A stretch of DNA of 64,000 nt, from NCBI GenBank assembly GCA_028095005.1, contig CM051460.1, forward strand, positions 287,038,238 through 287,102,237, in the 5' to 3' direction. Shown here in pieces: positions 20,301 through 32,584 of the stretch (position 1 is the first letter of the stretch; each line of letters begins with the position of its first letter). A program made the translations under genes and the position numbers. Source of the stretch: Rhynchospora pubera (Eukaryota > Streptophyta > Magnoliopsida > Poales > Cyperaceae). The notes under the pieces are model-generated. The model was given only the letters and a program-made list of their open reading frames with translations. It was not told the DNA's origin and did not search any database.

Positions 20301-23300
20301 ATATGTAAAAATTTGCTTCTTATTTGAGCAGGTTTTAAATGTCAAAATAGGGAAAAAATAAAAAGATGTTTTGGGCTGTGTGGGCCCAGTGTCATGTTTA
20401 CGTGGTGGTCCCAAGACACTTAAGAAGCAGCAATAACAAGGAGGCCCGCTTTGTCAGGAGACTTACACACAAGGCATATGGCAAAATGTGAAAGGAGTAC
20501 AACTGACAAACGCGAGACCACGCCCACGAGTAGGGCTGTCAAACGTGCAGAACGTACACGGAAATAGTATATTCCGTGTACGTTCCGTTTTGTTGAACGT
20601 AAAAGTATTAACTTCCGTTTACGTTTCATTATTAGAACGTAACTAAAATTTTTTACGTTTAATGTTCCGTAAGATTAAAACGGAAAAACGTTAAAAACGT
20701 TAAAAATTATCTTACTCAAAGAATTGCCTTGCACCCAAATATTTCTAGCTTACCAGTAAAAAAATGAGCTTACCAGTAAAAACGTTAAAAACAAACAATT
20801 ATTCTTCCAAGAGCAGGTACTGAGTTTCTAGCTTACCAGTAACTCAGTAAACTTACCAGTAACACAACCCACTTTTTTTTTTTTGGTTAAAATGAAACTT
20901 ACAAAAATGTTGAAACAAAATAAAAGAAAAAAAAGAAATAACATCTCTTCAACCTAAACAGCTATCCAAAGAATCATACCACAGACTTCCTAATCTCCAA
21001 CATAAACCACTCACTAAAGAACTTAAAACTAAAACCCACTTGAAGAAGAAAAGAAAATACAGCATCTACCATCTAGATAATCCAACATACCACATCGTCA
21101 ACCATACAATAGAAGAAAGATTGCAAACCAAAAACAAGGCAAAAACCAGAATGTAAAGTAAAGATAAAAATAAAAAATTGGAATAAAAACATTCAATGTA
21201 AAAGCTGAAAGTATCAATTAGTGAAAGAATTGCTTTTTTGAAAGAAATTGAAGACCATTTTGCAACTCGCTCAATCAAACCAGAAGGTATGAGAAATCGT
21301 ACATTTAACTTTTACTTCACTTTTAAAGGGCTTCCTCTCTACCTCATCCAAGATGTGTTTAATTAGATCTTCAACAAAACTTTGGTTCGCCTCATCACCA
21401 CCGCGCGGTGCCTCCGCTGATGACCCAATCGCCGCCTGCTTCGAGTCTAGCCAAATAAGTCACAAAAAAGGGGGATAATGATTCAGTTCTAAGAGGAGGG
21501 CTAAGGTGGATGAGTGGCTGTGAGGCAGTGTAGAGGGAGAGAGATTAGGCGGAGGGAGAGAGTGCTCGGTTGGGGACTTGGGGTTGGTGCTCGGCTCAAA
21601 GAGAGATCCGGCGGAGGAAGAAGAGAGAGTGAGGGAGGCCATTGGAGAGAGAGGTGGGGTTGAGGGCGCGGCGCTAGGGTTCGGAGAAAAGAGAGAAATG
21701 AGAGAGAGAGGGGAAGTCTCGTATCTCACTCATCTCAGAACCTCGTGTGTATCGCCTAAAAAATTAATTATGGGCTGCAAAAGTAAACGGGCTGACGGAA
21801 TAACGTTAAAAAACGTAACGAAATTAGGTCCAGCTGAACGAAACCATAAACAATTCCGTTTCTGTTTCGCTGGCTGAAACGGAAGCAAAAACTCTTCCAT
21901 TTCCGCTCCGTTTCGGACGGAACAAAACGGAAACGTTCGAAATGGAACGGTATTGACAGCCCTAGTCTACCCACGAGACAGCGTGTAACGGTTCTTGTGG
22001 AGAGGCCACTGGAGAGGAAATTATTTTTTATTTTTATTTTTTAGAGTGAAGTAAGCGCCAGAACCTCCAATGTGGTTGTGTGATGAAGCTGAATGGACAC
22101 CACAGTTTATTATATCATATATTCCGAGACGTTTGACGCCAGAAAGTAATTCATACCCACGTGTTTACAACTATAATTAATAATTAGGATGATGGCGCGT
22201 CCTATCATGTATATATAGAGCTGTCAAAATTCCGTTCCGCATGGGTGTTTCGTTCCGTTCCGTCCAAACGGAACGTTACATGGAAGAGATTTCAGTTTTG
22301 TTTCTGAAAACAGAACGGAAACGGAACTGAAATTTATAAACGTTTTTGAAACGAAAAACGGAATTCCGCTGAAATCAATGGTAAATAAAGGACGGAACGT
22401 TAAACGGAATGGAATTTTGTTACGTTTGACGAAACAGAACGTTAAACGGAATCAATTTCTGTTCCGTCGATTGAAACGGAACGAAAACGGAACAGGTCTG
22501 TTCCGTCTTCCGTTTCAACGTTTGACACCCCTATGTATATATGGTTATATGCTTTGACTATTGGCATTATGGCATGAAAAAATAATATAGTCAAACGCAT
22601 TGGACAATTGTGCTCGTCAAATGTGATTGGATTCCAAATTTGAAATTTCAAAAGACCGATGCAAATCATTCATTGTATATTTTATATTATAATCTCATTG
22701 AAAATCAATTGTTTTACATATTCTTTTAAAATTTTTACTATTTTTTTTTGGATTTTTAGGAAAACGCTATTATTGTATAACTCAAAATGCTTTTATCAAT
22801 TCATTAAAAATCTCAAAACAAAAAAAAAGATTCCAATGTGAAGATCGCAATGACTGGTTTGGATTGATCATTTGAAGTTCCAAATTTGAGATCTGGTCGT
22901 GTTTGATGAGCACATCCATGAATACATTTGGCTCTAATAATATTCTTCATAACCGATTGTTTAAGATGAGTAAATCTTGAATGTTTTGTGTAATATTTTT
23001 TACTTTTTAGTAAGTCAATAAAACGGTCAGTATATAGCATGTACCAATGATATCGGCTACGGTGCGGCCATTGGTGAAACGACCGGATGGTCCTTCGGGA
23101 AAGTCAATGCCATAGGGCCTGTAGTTAGACCTTGCCAGGGTTGGTAAGTCGTTGTTATTTCCATTGTCGACGAGAGAGTCGCCGAAGACGAAGAAACACG
23201 GCACTTGGGGCTGTGCATCTGAGGCATCTTCGCTGAGCACAATGCAGGTAAGGAATGACAATGTCAAGACCAGTATTGCAGCTATTCTACTGCCACTTCC

Positions 23301-23306
23301 CTCCAT
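17391..23306 (-). CDS. GDSL esterase/lipase 1 (5 exons, 383 aa)
   Basis: SGNH/GDSL hydrolase, expected to be a secreted esterase or lipase acting on acyl esters; the substrate cannot be told from sequence. Exons on the minus strand: 23306-23045, 19668-19508, 19022-18777, 18271-18013, 17614-17391, all with GT-AG borders; the joined frame is 1152 bp. An N-terminal hydrophobic signal peptide (about 1-25) precedes the GDS block (FGDSLVDNGNNN, Ser44). GSND (185-188) gives the oxyanion Asn, and DSFH (Asp347, His350) completes the triad. It resembles the At1g29670-type branch. Compared with its neighbour it has 12 extra residues in exon 2 before the block II Gly (around FSTPGAAGTSG), and an intron 1 of 3376 bp against 372 bp. 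A TATA-like CTATAAATA (minus) lies about 65 bp upstream of the ATG. Probably functional. Confidence 0.88.
20090..20340. mobile_element. AT-rich foldback MITE, copy 2 (in GDSL1 intron 1)
   Basis: Starts around GACCCGAACCGTTCAATATA and shares with copies 1 and 3 an AT-rich core with TTACTATTTTTTT and a central TTGTTATTGAACGATTC hairpin region. It lies in the first intron of the upstream GDSL gene. Borders are approximate. Confidence 0.45.
20531..21964. mobile_element. hAT-like non-autonomous element in GDSL1 intron 1
   Basis: Begins TAGGGCTGTCAAACG and ends with the inverted TTGACAGCCCTA, hAT-type termini. CCCACGAG (8 bp) precedes it at 20523-20530 and recurs at 21970-21977, five bases beyond the right terminus, so it is a probable target duplication with a small terminal irregularity. 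Subterminal regions are packed with AACGGAA, CCGTTTC and ACGTT motifs, the kind of array hAT transposases bind. The middle has a GA-rich stretch but no recognisable transposase. Confidence 0.75.
22216..22533. mobile_element. hAT-like MITE (318 bp) with 8-bp target duplication
   Basis: Starts TAGAGCTGTCAAAATTCCG and ends GTTTGACACCCCTA; perfect 8-bp direct repeats TGTATATA flank it (22208-22215 and 22534-22541). Its body consists of the same AACGGAA/CCGTTTC repeats as the 1.4-kb element at 20531-21964, so it is probably a deletion derivative of that family. It also lies in GDSL1 intron 1. Confidence 0.85.
22650..22880. mobile_element. AT-rich foldback MITE, copy 3
   Basis: Left arm GACCGATGCAAATCATTCATTG, AT-rich core with TTTTACTATTTTTTTTGG and AACGCTATTATTG, right arm with CCAATGTGAAGATC and GACTGGTTTGGATTGATC. 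It is similar in plan to copies 1 and 2, and is the third of these within 6.5 kb. Confidence 0.45.
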
Positions 23307-23370
23307 TTTGAATGTTTTTGAGCATTGAAATATTAGGGGGCCGGAGAGAGATAATACTAGTACATGTGTA

Positions 23371-23378
23371 TTTATAGG
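23371..23378 (-). promoter_or_regulatory. TATA-like box of GDSL1
   Basis: CTATAAAT on the minus strand, about 65 bp upstream of the start codon at 23306. Its position is like that of the corresponding box of GDSL2. No other promoter element is claimed. Confidence 0.5.
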
Positions 23379-23576
23379 TACAAACGTGGGCCGGTATTAT
23401 TAATTCCGCTGGTACATGTGCATTTAGTTGATTGTAAGCATTGAAATATTTGCAGTCGACAATGGAAATTGGACCAGCTTGGTTGACATTTAAATTTATC
23501 TACTAGGCGTGAATATGTATCGTCATATTGTTATAACTTGAATATTAATTTGGAAGCGTAATTAGAAATTTCGCTT

Positions 23577-23726
23577 GCGTTTGGATGAGAGAAGAAGAAG
23601 AGAAAGAAGGAAGATGGGAAGAAAAAAAAATTATAAACAATCCAAATTCTTTATAAAGTTACACACTTCTCAATACTTCTTCCCACTTCTTCCCTTCTTT
23701 CCTTCTTCCCACACCTATCCAAACGC
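23577..23726. mobile_element. Short MITE with GCGTTTGGAT ends, upstream of GDSL1
   Basis: Starts GCGTTTGGATGAGAG and ends with inverted ATCCAAACGC. Purine-rich left half (GAAGAAGAAG), pyrimidine-rich right half, with CAATCCAAATTCTTTATAAAGTT between. It is the same family as 10211-10348 in the opposite orientation and lies about 270 bp upstream of the GDSL1 start. Confidence 0.65.
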
Positions 23727-23814
23727 ACCCTTCATGTAGTCTTTCAAGATCACAACTGGATTTGAAATGCTATATATATGTTCTGGGGCAACACATTGTA
23801 AAATGCGGGGACAG

Positions 23815-24250
23815 AAATTTTTTTTAATTAAAATAGGAGTCTGGCTCCTATCTTTATTAAAAATAAAAAGATCAAAGTACAGCTAAATTAAAATGGTCCA
23901 AGCCAGAAAATGTAAAAGTAAAAGTAAACAGAAGCTGTGCTGCTATACAAAACAGGAAAGGGTCCCCAAAGTCAACCGAGGACCTGAGAAATGTAAGATT
24001 TTCTTGCACTTCAACTCTGAATATCCTAGAGCATCTCTTTCTCCATGTAATGAAGCAAATGATGGACAGAATTTATGAAAACTTGTTGTAGGAGAAAGAA
24101 TTAAGGCTTTGATATGATCTGTGTCCATATCATGGAAGACTGTATGATTTTTTAAATTGATGAAGTAAGAGCAATTTCTAAACTGGTGCCACCCAGATTC
24201 CTCTGCATTTTTTTACATAGACAGCATCTATTTGAGATTTGCCAGAAATC
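23815..24250 (-). mobile_element. Possible 3' tail of a LINE
   Basis: Read on the minus strand, a coding-like stretch ends at a TAG, is followed by a short T-rich 3' UTR with AATAAAG, and then by an A-rich tail at about 23815-23830. This is the plan of a 5'-truncated plant L1. No diagnostic RT motif is present and no target duplication was found, so a processed host transcript is an alternative. Confidence 0.35.
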
Positions 24251-25490
24251 TCTATTTTATCTTTTCCATAGTTAAATTCATCCTGTTATACAAATCAATG
24301 ACTGTCCCATCTACAGTAAATTATTTAAAGCATCTTCCAAACATGAAAAAAAAAAGGTAAAAAAAAATCGAATAAGAAGGTAAAATTGTAATAAAATGAG
24401 AAATTGTGCCCCCATTTGAACTTTCCGCGTGAATAACAAGACTGCTCTAAATCCTTTAATTTAATGCGTCCAGTAAAGTGTGTAGCAAGGCTTAATGAGC
24501 CTCTGACATATAAAATCCATCAATGCTGCTTGGACAATATCGCACGAGATTTAATGAGTCACTGACAAATAAAACACACATTTCTTTTTTGTGATTTTTG
24601 TTTTTTCTTTTGTATTCTTGAAAAGCGCATAAAAAAATAGTCCGTGCTGACTCGAACAAGTCCAAAATTCAGAAAAACCTAATATCAATATACCTTACAT
24701 CAAGATTTTAAACATGAAGAAGGTTATCTTATTCTTGTATTTACAAAAATTAAAGAGTGGATACATTGATGATCTTATTTTTATCTTATAGCATTGAAAA
24801 ATTTTAAAATGGAAAAGACTTATAGACATAAATTGGGTTTATAAATTTATTTGTTTCAAATTTCAGATTTTTAAATGACATTTGGTATTATCAAATAATT
24901 TTGTACTGTTCCAAAATACAAGTGTTCTTCCGAAAGATTAAACTTGCATCGAATTCTATTAATTGTGTTTTAGATATGAATTTTAAGTTTAAAAAAATAT
25001 ATATTTTTTTATGATTGTTAGGATTGTCAAAAGATCCCCATAATATATTCCTCACACTTGCTTAATATATTTAGGCAATGGTATTCTACTATTCTTACTT
25101 AAAGATGCAATGCACCAATAAAGAGTTGAACAAATATTCACCAGAAAAATATATTGCGAAATTGATGAAAAATTAACCATCGATGTTGTGGATAAGATCT
25201 ACGATTATACCTCACGCCTTAAAATTTTTAAAAAATATATCTTTGCCTTGATACTCTGATACTCAGGGCTAGAACTCGTATTTTTGAAACAAAATATGAC
25301 TTAAATATCATAAAAGCTAGAAAAATAAGCAGAGCATCATGACGTAAGCTTAAAGTCATATATTCATTTTTATATTACATTCCTACCATAGTTCACAAAT
25401 TAAGATGTAGAGAGCAGCTTCCAATTAAGGTAAGGCTCAAGGTTATATAATGAGAAAGGAATCAGGTGATGTCTAAGACAAAGTAAATCA
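24250..25490. other. Intergenic stretch, nothing recognised
   Basis: AT-rich DNA between the possible LINE tail and the foldback element. Only short chance frames and homopolymer runs were seen. Confidence 0.5.
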
Positions 25491-25494
25491 TAAT

Positions 25495-26265
25495 TGCTTT
25501 TCGTCATCTGCTTTTCTCTATCATCCCCATCATCTCCAATAAAACGCGTTAATAATTGTCTCCTCTCCGTCATCATCCATCTTAATCAACCCCATAACGC
25601 GTTAGAGGGAGAGAACGAGAGGATGAGAGATGAGGAGAAAGCGAACCAGAGGGGAAGGAAATTAATGAGGACAGAGCGCATCAGAGAGAGAGAACGAACC
25701 AGACGGGAAGGGGATGGAGAAGAGAGAGGGAGTGAAACAGAACAATTATACATATTAAGTAGAACTATTGCTATATTTACTAGAACTGTTAAATTTATTA
25801 ACTAGAACACTATTAGCTAGAACCTTTATATATATTAACTAGAACTGTTATTATATTAACTAGAACCTTTATATATATTAATCAAAACTGTTATTATATT
25901 AACTAGAAACTTTATATATATTAACTAACCTGTTATTATATTAACTAGAACATTTATTTTTACAACTAGAACATTTATATTATTAACCAGAACACTTACG
26001 ATATTAACTAGAACAGTTACGATATCCACTCCCTCCCCCCTCCCCCCATCCCCCTCTCTCCCCTCTGATTCACTCTCTCTTTGATTCGTTTTATCCACTG
26101 GCGCTCATCTTCTCTATACTCTCCCTCCCCCTCCCTTCTCTGATTCACCCTCCCTCCCTTCATCCCCTCATCCAAAAAAAGAAACGCGTCATCCTTGATC
26201 CTCATCCCTCTTTTCTTTTTCGGAATGAGGATGATGGAGATGATGAGATCTGGAGATGATCCTTA
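25495..26265. mobile_element. Foldback element with minisatellite loop
   Basis: Purine/pyrimidine-rich arms in inverted orientation: CATCCCCATCATCTCC and AACGCGTT on the left against GGAGATGATGAG, GAGGATGATGGAG and AACGCGTC on the right, with GAGAGGGAGTG (left inner) opposite CACTCCCTCCC (right inner). The loop is a minisatellite (next entry). Arms of about 250 bp are imperfect. It lies between the two GDSL genes, downstream of GDSL2. Outer ends are approximate. Confidence 0.6.
25750..26022. repeat. Minisatellite, ATATTAACTAGAAC unit
   Basis: About 12 degenerate copies of a 19-23 bp unit built on ATTAACTAGAAC followed by an A/T-rich spacer (CTTTATAT or TGTTATT). It forms the loop between the two inverted arms of the foldback element. 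Confidence 0.85.
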
Positions 26266-26554
26266 TCAGTCCCGCAAAGTAAATAGTGATGGCATATTGA
26301 GATATTCTCCTACCGTTGGATCAGTTGGAAGGATATTAGTCTCCATCTCTTTCTAACAGAAATGATCAAATCAATAAATTCTAGCATATCTGTCCCAGCA
26401 TTTTGCTCAAAAAAAGTAGAGAGAAAAATTAAAGAAAACAAGTAGGTATAGGAAGAAGTTTTTCTCAATATTTCAGATTGATAGTATGAGAGTACAAGTC
26501 ATTAGGAATAATTAGCTCAAATCAGAGATCGCTTCATAATTCCCTAACTCTTCT

Positions 26555-29078
26555 CTAGGCAATTGCAAGCTGTTGTATGTTCATAGGGTAAACATCAGAA
26601 GTTGAGGGTGAACTATATGCTTTTTTGGCATAAATCAGGTTAGCGGCCTCGGTTGGATGAAATGCATCCCAGAATAGGTACTTGGTACGGTCTTGGCAAG
26701 GCGTTTGATACGGTAGGCATGTGATTTGCCCATTATTCCGGCCAACCCCGCAACAACCCTTGTCAATCACAGAAAAACCTGGATTTTATTACAAAGAAAG
26801 CTTAGTTAAAAAAGGATTCACTGGCAGCATTTGTTGTCTTTGGTGGTGGTTTTTTTTTATTTCTGTAAATTTACCATAGGTGTCAGCATTTGAAACAAGA
26901 TCTTTGGAGCTCTCAAAAGTATTCACATAGACAAACTTTGCGCCTGGTTTGGTGTTGAATTGTTTCACCATTTGAAGGAGTCCTGCGTTATAAATGGCAA
27001 TAGCCTTGTTTATGTTGTCGTTGCATGTCCTGTTGTTGTTTGTGTTATTGTTCAACCGTGCAAGCTCATATGGTATGCACCCGATCTGCCCCAACCCGAC
27101 TATTGCCGCCTTCCTCACACCCAAGTCATACAATTGCTGGAAATATAATTATTCTATATATGTCAGTAACTAATAACTATTTTAATTAGAAGAAGGATAT
27201 GACATTTGACAGTCATCTATTAAAAAAATTAATTGAAATCCTAGGTCACCTTCTCTAAATATTATTTCAACCTGATAGATCACTTTTTGGCATGATTAAC
27301 CGTTTATTTTTTAATGATTTTTTTGTAGTAATTATTATCTCTCTTTAATTTAAAAGCAGCTTTTAGTACTTTTTTTTTCTAAAAAAAAACAAAGACTTGA
27401 TTTATGAGGAAAGATTAGATTATGCAGTGAAAATTCTGAGAATTAAATTTAATAATCTGCAGCTGAAGAGGTATGAAGTACTCCGTGTGTAATCAGAAAT
27501 TATAAAATTGATCGTATAGCATTAGACCAATACTGCATAATCAACCACTAAGTCCATAAACAATAATAATTTAACAAGAAATAGATGATGTACCGAGAGT
27601 TGCTGTGAGTATTCTTGAAGCAGAATTGTAGAATAAGCCTTCTGCGAGTACTGGTAACTCGTTGTGTATAAATTTGGCATGAAATAATTGTTCAAGTAAT
27701 CATTACTGCCCATGCCAACATAAAATATACACTTGCCTAGGTAATCAGTAAGCATTGTATCATTCCCTTTGAAATTTCTCTTCATTGTTTGGATGGCAGA
27801 TCTGAAATGCTCCACTTGCTCAGCAAAATGGTAATGGTCTCCCTGCCAATTTGTGTTGGAATTATTGTCTATTTACATTGTAAGGAAGTTGGGAAAAGAA
27901 TATTATTTGCTAAAATGATCCCATATAGTAAAATATTTATTTATGCGTCTATCTAAAAATGCAAATATTCTCAACTTTTTGTGTCATGTACTGTTAAATA
28001 AATCAAATGTGGAATGTTTACTTTATTAGAGTGGTAAACTGATACAACAAAAACTCAACAAGTCACTGTAGAATAAGTCTTAACCCTATCAATTGGCATC
28101 AATCTTTAATTTTTAACTAAAATGATAGGAACTTGAATTCTCTGTTGTAATTTTCAAGTTTTGGTATGACAACAATGTCTTATACTCAATATAGTAGTTA
28201 TAATGTTTTTCTTTTTCAATCAATCTGCATGAACTCCATGCTATTACCATTCTCAACTAAATAAAAGAGGTACAGATCAACTTGAATTAATCAATTTAAT
28301 TTGTGGAATATGAAATGCTTACCAAGTTTCTTCCGGTCTCTCGTCTAAGTCCAGAAGCCCCAGATGCAAAATTGACGCCACGCAAAATGGCATTATTCTG
28401 GGCCGTTGCATATGGAGGAATGAGGCCTCTAAAACCCAGCAATTGGGCTACAATTTCAGCACAAAACAAAAGTAATATTAATATATTTGTGTCTCTTTCC
28501 TTATTCATCTTCTGAGATTTGCAGACAAAAAAAAAAAACCTTCAAAATTTTATTCAGTGGCAGACCTCTTAGTAAAATTGAAGAAAATGAATTTTACATA
28601 AGCAACAGCAAGGTTACACTGGCACAGAAGCAGTATATGTACATAACATGTACCAAAAGATCAAGTTGCAAGTTTGAACTCTGTCTTTTTTTTTCCCCTG
28701 AAAACAGAATGATACTTATATATCACCTGTTTCATTTCTTCAGAAACAATAAAAGAGCACAAAGTTTAAATAGTAAACATAAAAGCACAAAACATTTTCA
28801 CTCAAAAAGTGAATTTTACCGAGCACATCGACTATAGTTTTGCCATTGGTAAAGCGACCTGATGCTCCTTCAGGGAAGTCGATGCCGTAAGGTCTATAGT
28901 TAGCCCTTGCCAGAGTCAATATGCCATTGTTGTTTCCATTGTCGACTAGAGAGTCGCCGAAGATAAAAAAACACGGCACTTGGGGTTGTGCATTTGGGAC
29001 ACATTCGCCGAGCGAGACGCAATTCAATAAACCCAATGTCAAGATCAATGCAAGAGCATTAATACCAATACCATCCAT
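26555..29078 (-). CDS. GDSL esterase/lipase 2 (5 exons, 372 aa)
   Basis: Tandem paralogue of the gene at 17391-23306, with the same five-exon structure and phases. Exons (minus): 29078-28820, 28447-28323, 27842-27594, 27136-26875, 26778-26555; all GT-AG, joined frame 1119 bp. Signal peptide at about 1-24; GDS block FGDSLVDNGNNN (Ser43); GSND at 173-176; DAFH (Asp336, His339) near the C-terminus; conserved cysteines in CCGVGRNNGQITCLP. Introns are short (372, 480, 457 and 96 bp), showing the ancestral size from which GDSL1 intron 1 expanded. A TATA-like CTATAAA lies about 75 bp upstream of the ATG. Predicted secreted ester hydrolase; the substrate is unknown. Probably functional. Confidence 0.9.
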
Positions 29079-29150
29079 TTTGAATGTTTTGATGTTAGAA
29101 GTGTATGTTTGATTTAACTTGGTTGAGCGAGTCAAGTTGTAAGGTGCACA

Positions 29151-29157
29151 TTTATAG
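29151..29157 (-). promoter_or_regulatory. TATA-like box of GDSL2
   Basis: CTATAAA on the minus strand, about 75 bp before the start codon at 29078, in an otherwise unremarkable upstream region. Confidence 0.5.
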
Positions 29158-29159
29158 AA

Positions 29160-32100
29160 GCACCACAGGCCGATATTACTGGTCTTAGTTGGGTTAGTTG
29201 TCAACAGTCAAAACCCGGATCTGATATGGAAATATTCCACAAATTGAACCTTTAGTAGTGTATACATCCATATTAGTAATTTATTTTCCTTTTTAGGCTT
29301 TAAGATGGCATTGCTTTAGCCACTACTCACTGCTTACTAGCTAGGCCACATGACTACTGACTAAGATGGATCCGGGTAATTAATTTAACCAGACCCGAAC
29401 CCAATATAGCGAGTATGCCTATGTATTCTCCATTGATGGAGGTTGGTTGGGACTTGGAACTCTCAAAAGCGAGTAGGAGAGAAATAAAGCTGGTAGAGAT
29501 AGCTGTATTTAGGCAACTGGCTCGTGAGAGTCGGATAGGAGTTGTCAGGTAAAAAAAACGAAAGGCAATGGGTGCTATCATGAGATTTCTAGTGGTGATA
29601 TTTAATTAGTTAATGCAACTAAAGTCCAACATTTTCTCTTTCCCTAGAAAAACCTAAACTATATAAAGTCAATTTACTTTTATGGCACTGAAATGAATGC
29701 AAGGTTCTTTTATTTATTTTGAGGTACAGTTTGATATTAGTGATTCGAGATAATGAAAATCGGAATAAAATATGTGATAAATATATTTATATGATCATTA
29801 TAAATATACAAAGAAAGTTAAGTTTTCAAACTTATTTTAATCATGCCACATTACATGTATTCTGCTGCTCAATCAGCTTCTGTCTTCATTTAAATGAGAT
29901 GTTTGCTATGTGTTTTAAGCATTAACTGTTAGAAATTAAAATATTAATTCATCATAATATTTAATAATTAACATTCCAAAATTATATATTTCTTATAAAA
30001 AATAATAAATCATAATAGAAACTTACATCATAGCGGTATTTATTTTCATATAAAATACAATATACAGTATTTTTGTATTTTACTAGAATTTTTCTAGAAT
30101 TTACAGAATTATTTTCGTAATTTTTCTTAATTTATTTTCATATGTATATTTCTCTGTGTGCATATTGTCAGAGATATGAATTATTTTTTTTCTTATTCTA
30201 TTATTTTGTCTCCATGTCATGTGCACACAAAAGAAGAGAGAGAACGAAGAGAAGAGAAATGCAGTCACGTGTATTCCCCTAGATTTGATTGGATACAACT
30301 CTTATGTACAAATCTTTGGTCCAATGTAACAATTGCCGTGTATCGGTGTACGATTGTTTAGGACAAAAGATTTGTTTCTTATGAGTTATGGCAGTATAGC
30401 TGTATAGAATTTCATAACGCCTTGTTATTTGGAGTTGATTTTCCTGTCCGTGCGCACTATATTTGATCCCATAATTTAATGGTGCTATGATTAGGCAAAA
30501 TTCCTTAATAACATCCTTAGTTGATTATAGATTTTTCTACTTTAAACCGTTCGTGTTGGATTTAATGAAATTTATTTCTTTATTTATTCTTTTAGGAAAT
30601 ATTCATTTATATCATTCTTTTGCTATTCAAAGAATTTACTAGCAGAGAATGATCCTATTAAAGTAATTATCCTATTTATTTGGTTTTACTTTTCTGACCG
30701 ATTAATAATTATCCTATTAAAGTAATTATCCTATTTATTTGGTTTAACTTTTACGTGAGTAGATGAGATTAATAAAGTTATTATATTATTTCATTCATTT
30801 ATTCTGAATGAGGATTTATTTATATGATGATTATTAGTTACTTTTAGTTCATCTATCCCATTTATCTATTGTATATGATATTTACAATATAATAGAAAGA
30901 TGGTTTCATATGCACTAATATATACAAACTACCCAATCGAAAGTTTGTTATAAATTTTGCATATGAATAATTTAATTCATATTAAGGTACTTTTAATATT
31001 TTGATCATTATCAATGTTAACAACTTTAATTGCAATTGCCGTTTTATTGAAAGAAAGTATGTGATATATCAAGTTTATATATCACAATAAAATTTTACAC
31101 TAAATAAATTATGATTGCAATTTGAACTACTTTAATTGTCATTTTAGTTTATTACATGAAATTTTTGTTTATGGTTCAATTTGTTTCTACCCAACGGTGA
31201 TGCAAATTGATTTTATGGGACAACTATCATGTCAAAACTGAATTTTTTTTATGTTTTATTATTGATTTCATATTGACGAATTATTATTCCTTTTATAGTT
31301 GTTCAATTCTATTATATAATTTGTGATATTTTAGTGTACATATCACTATTTTAATACTAAATATTAAGGATGTCAATTTGAACAATTTTAATTGACATTA
31401 TAGTTTATTAAATAGAATTATCTCATTATCTTCAATTTGAACAATTTTAATTGACATTATAGTTTAATACTAAATATATGTGATGTAACTTGAATGTGAA
31501 GAACTATTATGTTAAAACTGAAATTTAATTGGAGTTTTATTAATTATTACAGTTTAATTATTTATTAGTTCTTTGATTATGCTATGTGGATTTTAGTTGA
31601 TTATAGTAACCACTTTAATTTTTTTATGTCCGTGGCATTGAATAAAACAAATTTTCCAACTTGAAAAAGAATAAATTGACATTTGTCTTCGTTATTAGGA
31701 ATTGGACCAGACATTATGAATATACACACACTGCAATTATTAATAAAGACAACAATGATGAAAGACTAATTTTTCTAAATTGTATCTCAATTTTCATGAA
31801 TCAAGTTTGGATTTAAAGAAAATATTATAAATCCATGCGTCTATCTCAGGGTTAGTGGGAGTAAATTTAGTTTTTTCATTTTGTACATGAATGATATTTT
31901 ATTAGTCAATAAGAAATTTACGTCAAGTATTTATTAATGCTTGCATGATAATTAATTTAATGGAAGAGTGATAAGTAGTGCATAAGGCATCTTCCAATAT
32001 GCAAGTATAATTTTTGTGACATATTGCAAGGTCAATTATTGTATTATGTAATAATACAATTGCTATTTTATTTTTAAAGGACAACAAATCAAGCGTGTAA

Positions 32101-32580
32101 TGTATCACATTAAATATTTGTTGTTAAATACAAAATCAAAGATATGACTATAGTAAACAACATATTAATTTGAGAATTATATTAACTAATTTTCTCACTA
32201 AAGTATAACCACTCATTTTTGCCAGTACGGGTCTGGTTGCTAATTATGATTTTGTTGTGTTGAATTATGTATTAAGTTATGATGTGAAGCTTCAAATTAT
32301 GACTTTGATTTTGAATTTATGAAATTTTGCTTATTTATTTCTTATGTTGCGCATTATGTTTAATTTAAGCAAATTTCCTTAAGTGGATCGAATGAATCGT
32401 ATTAACCATTTGTTAGAAAGAATTCCAATGCTATAATTAATAGGGATCAAATAATAGTTATAGTTATTTTGATTATATTAGTTTAGTTTGGTATTTCTAA
32501 ATGAACGAGGTTTAATTAAGTTTTATTGGTCAATTTTGAATTTGTGTTCAATTACGATATTTTATAGGTCAAGTGTGAGA
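29160..32580. other. AT-rich intergenic region
   Basis: No gene recognised. It contains small local duplications: a block of about 69 bp (CCTATTAAAGTAATTATCC...) at about 30648 and 30712, and a block TTCAATTTGAACAATTTTAATTGAC at about 31374 and 31434. Confidence 0.5.
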
Positions 32581-32584
32581 ATAT

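Noticed and set aside
21460..21729. Pro/Ser-rich minus-strand frame inside the hAT-like element
   Set aside because: Arises from a GA-rich stretch and has no transposase motif.
25494..25805. Arg/Glu-rich frame in the foldback element
   Set aside because: Direct consequence of the GA-rich arm composition.
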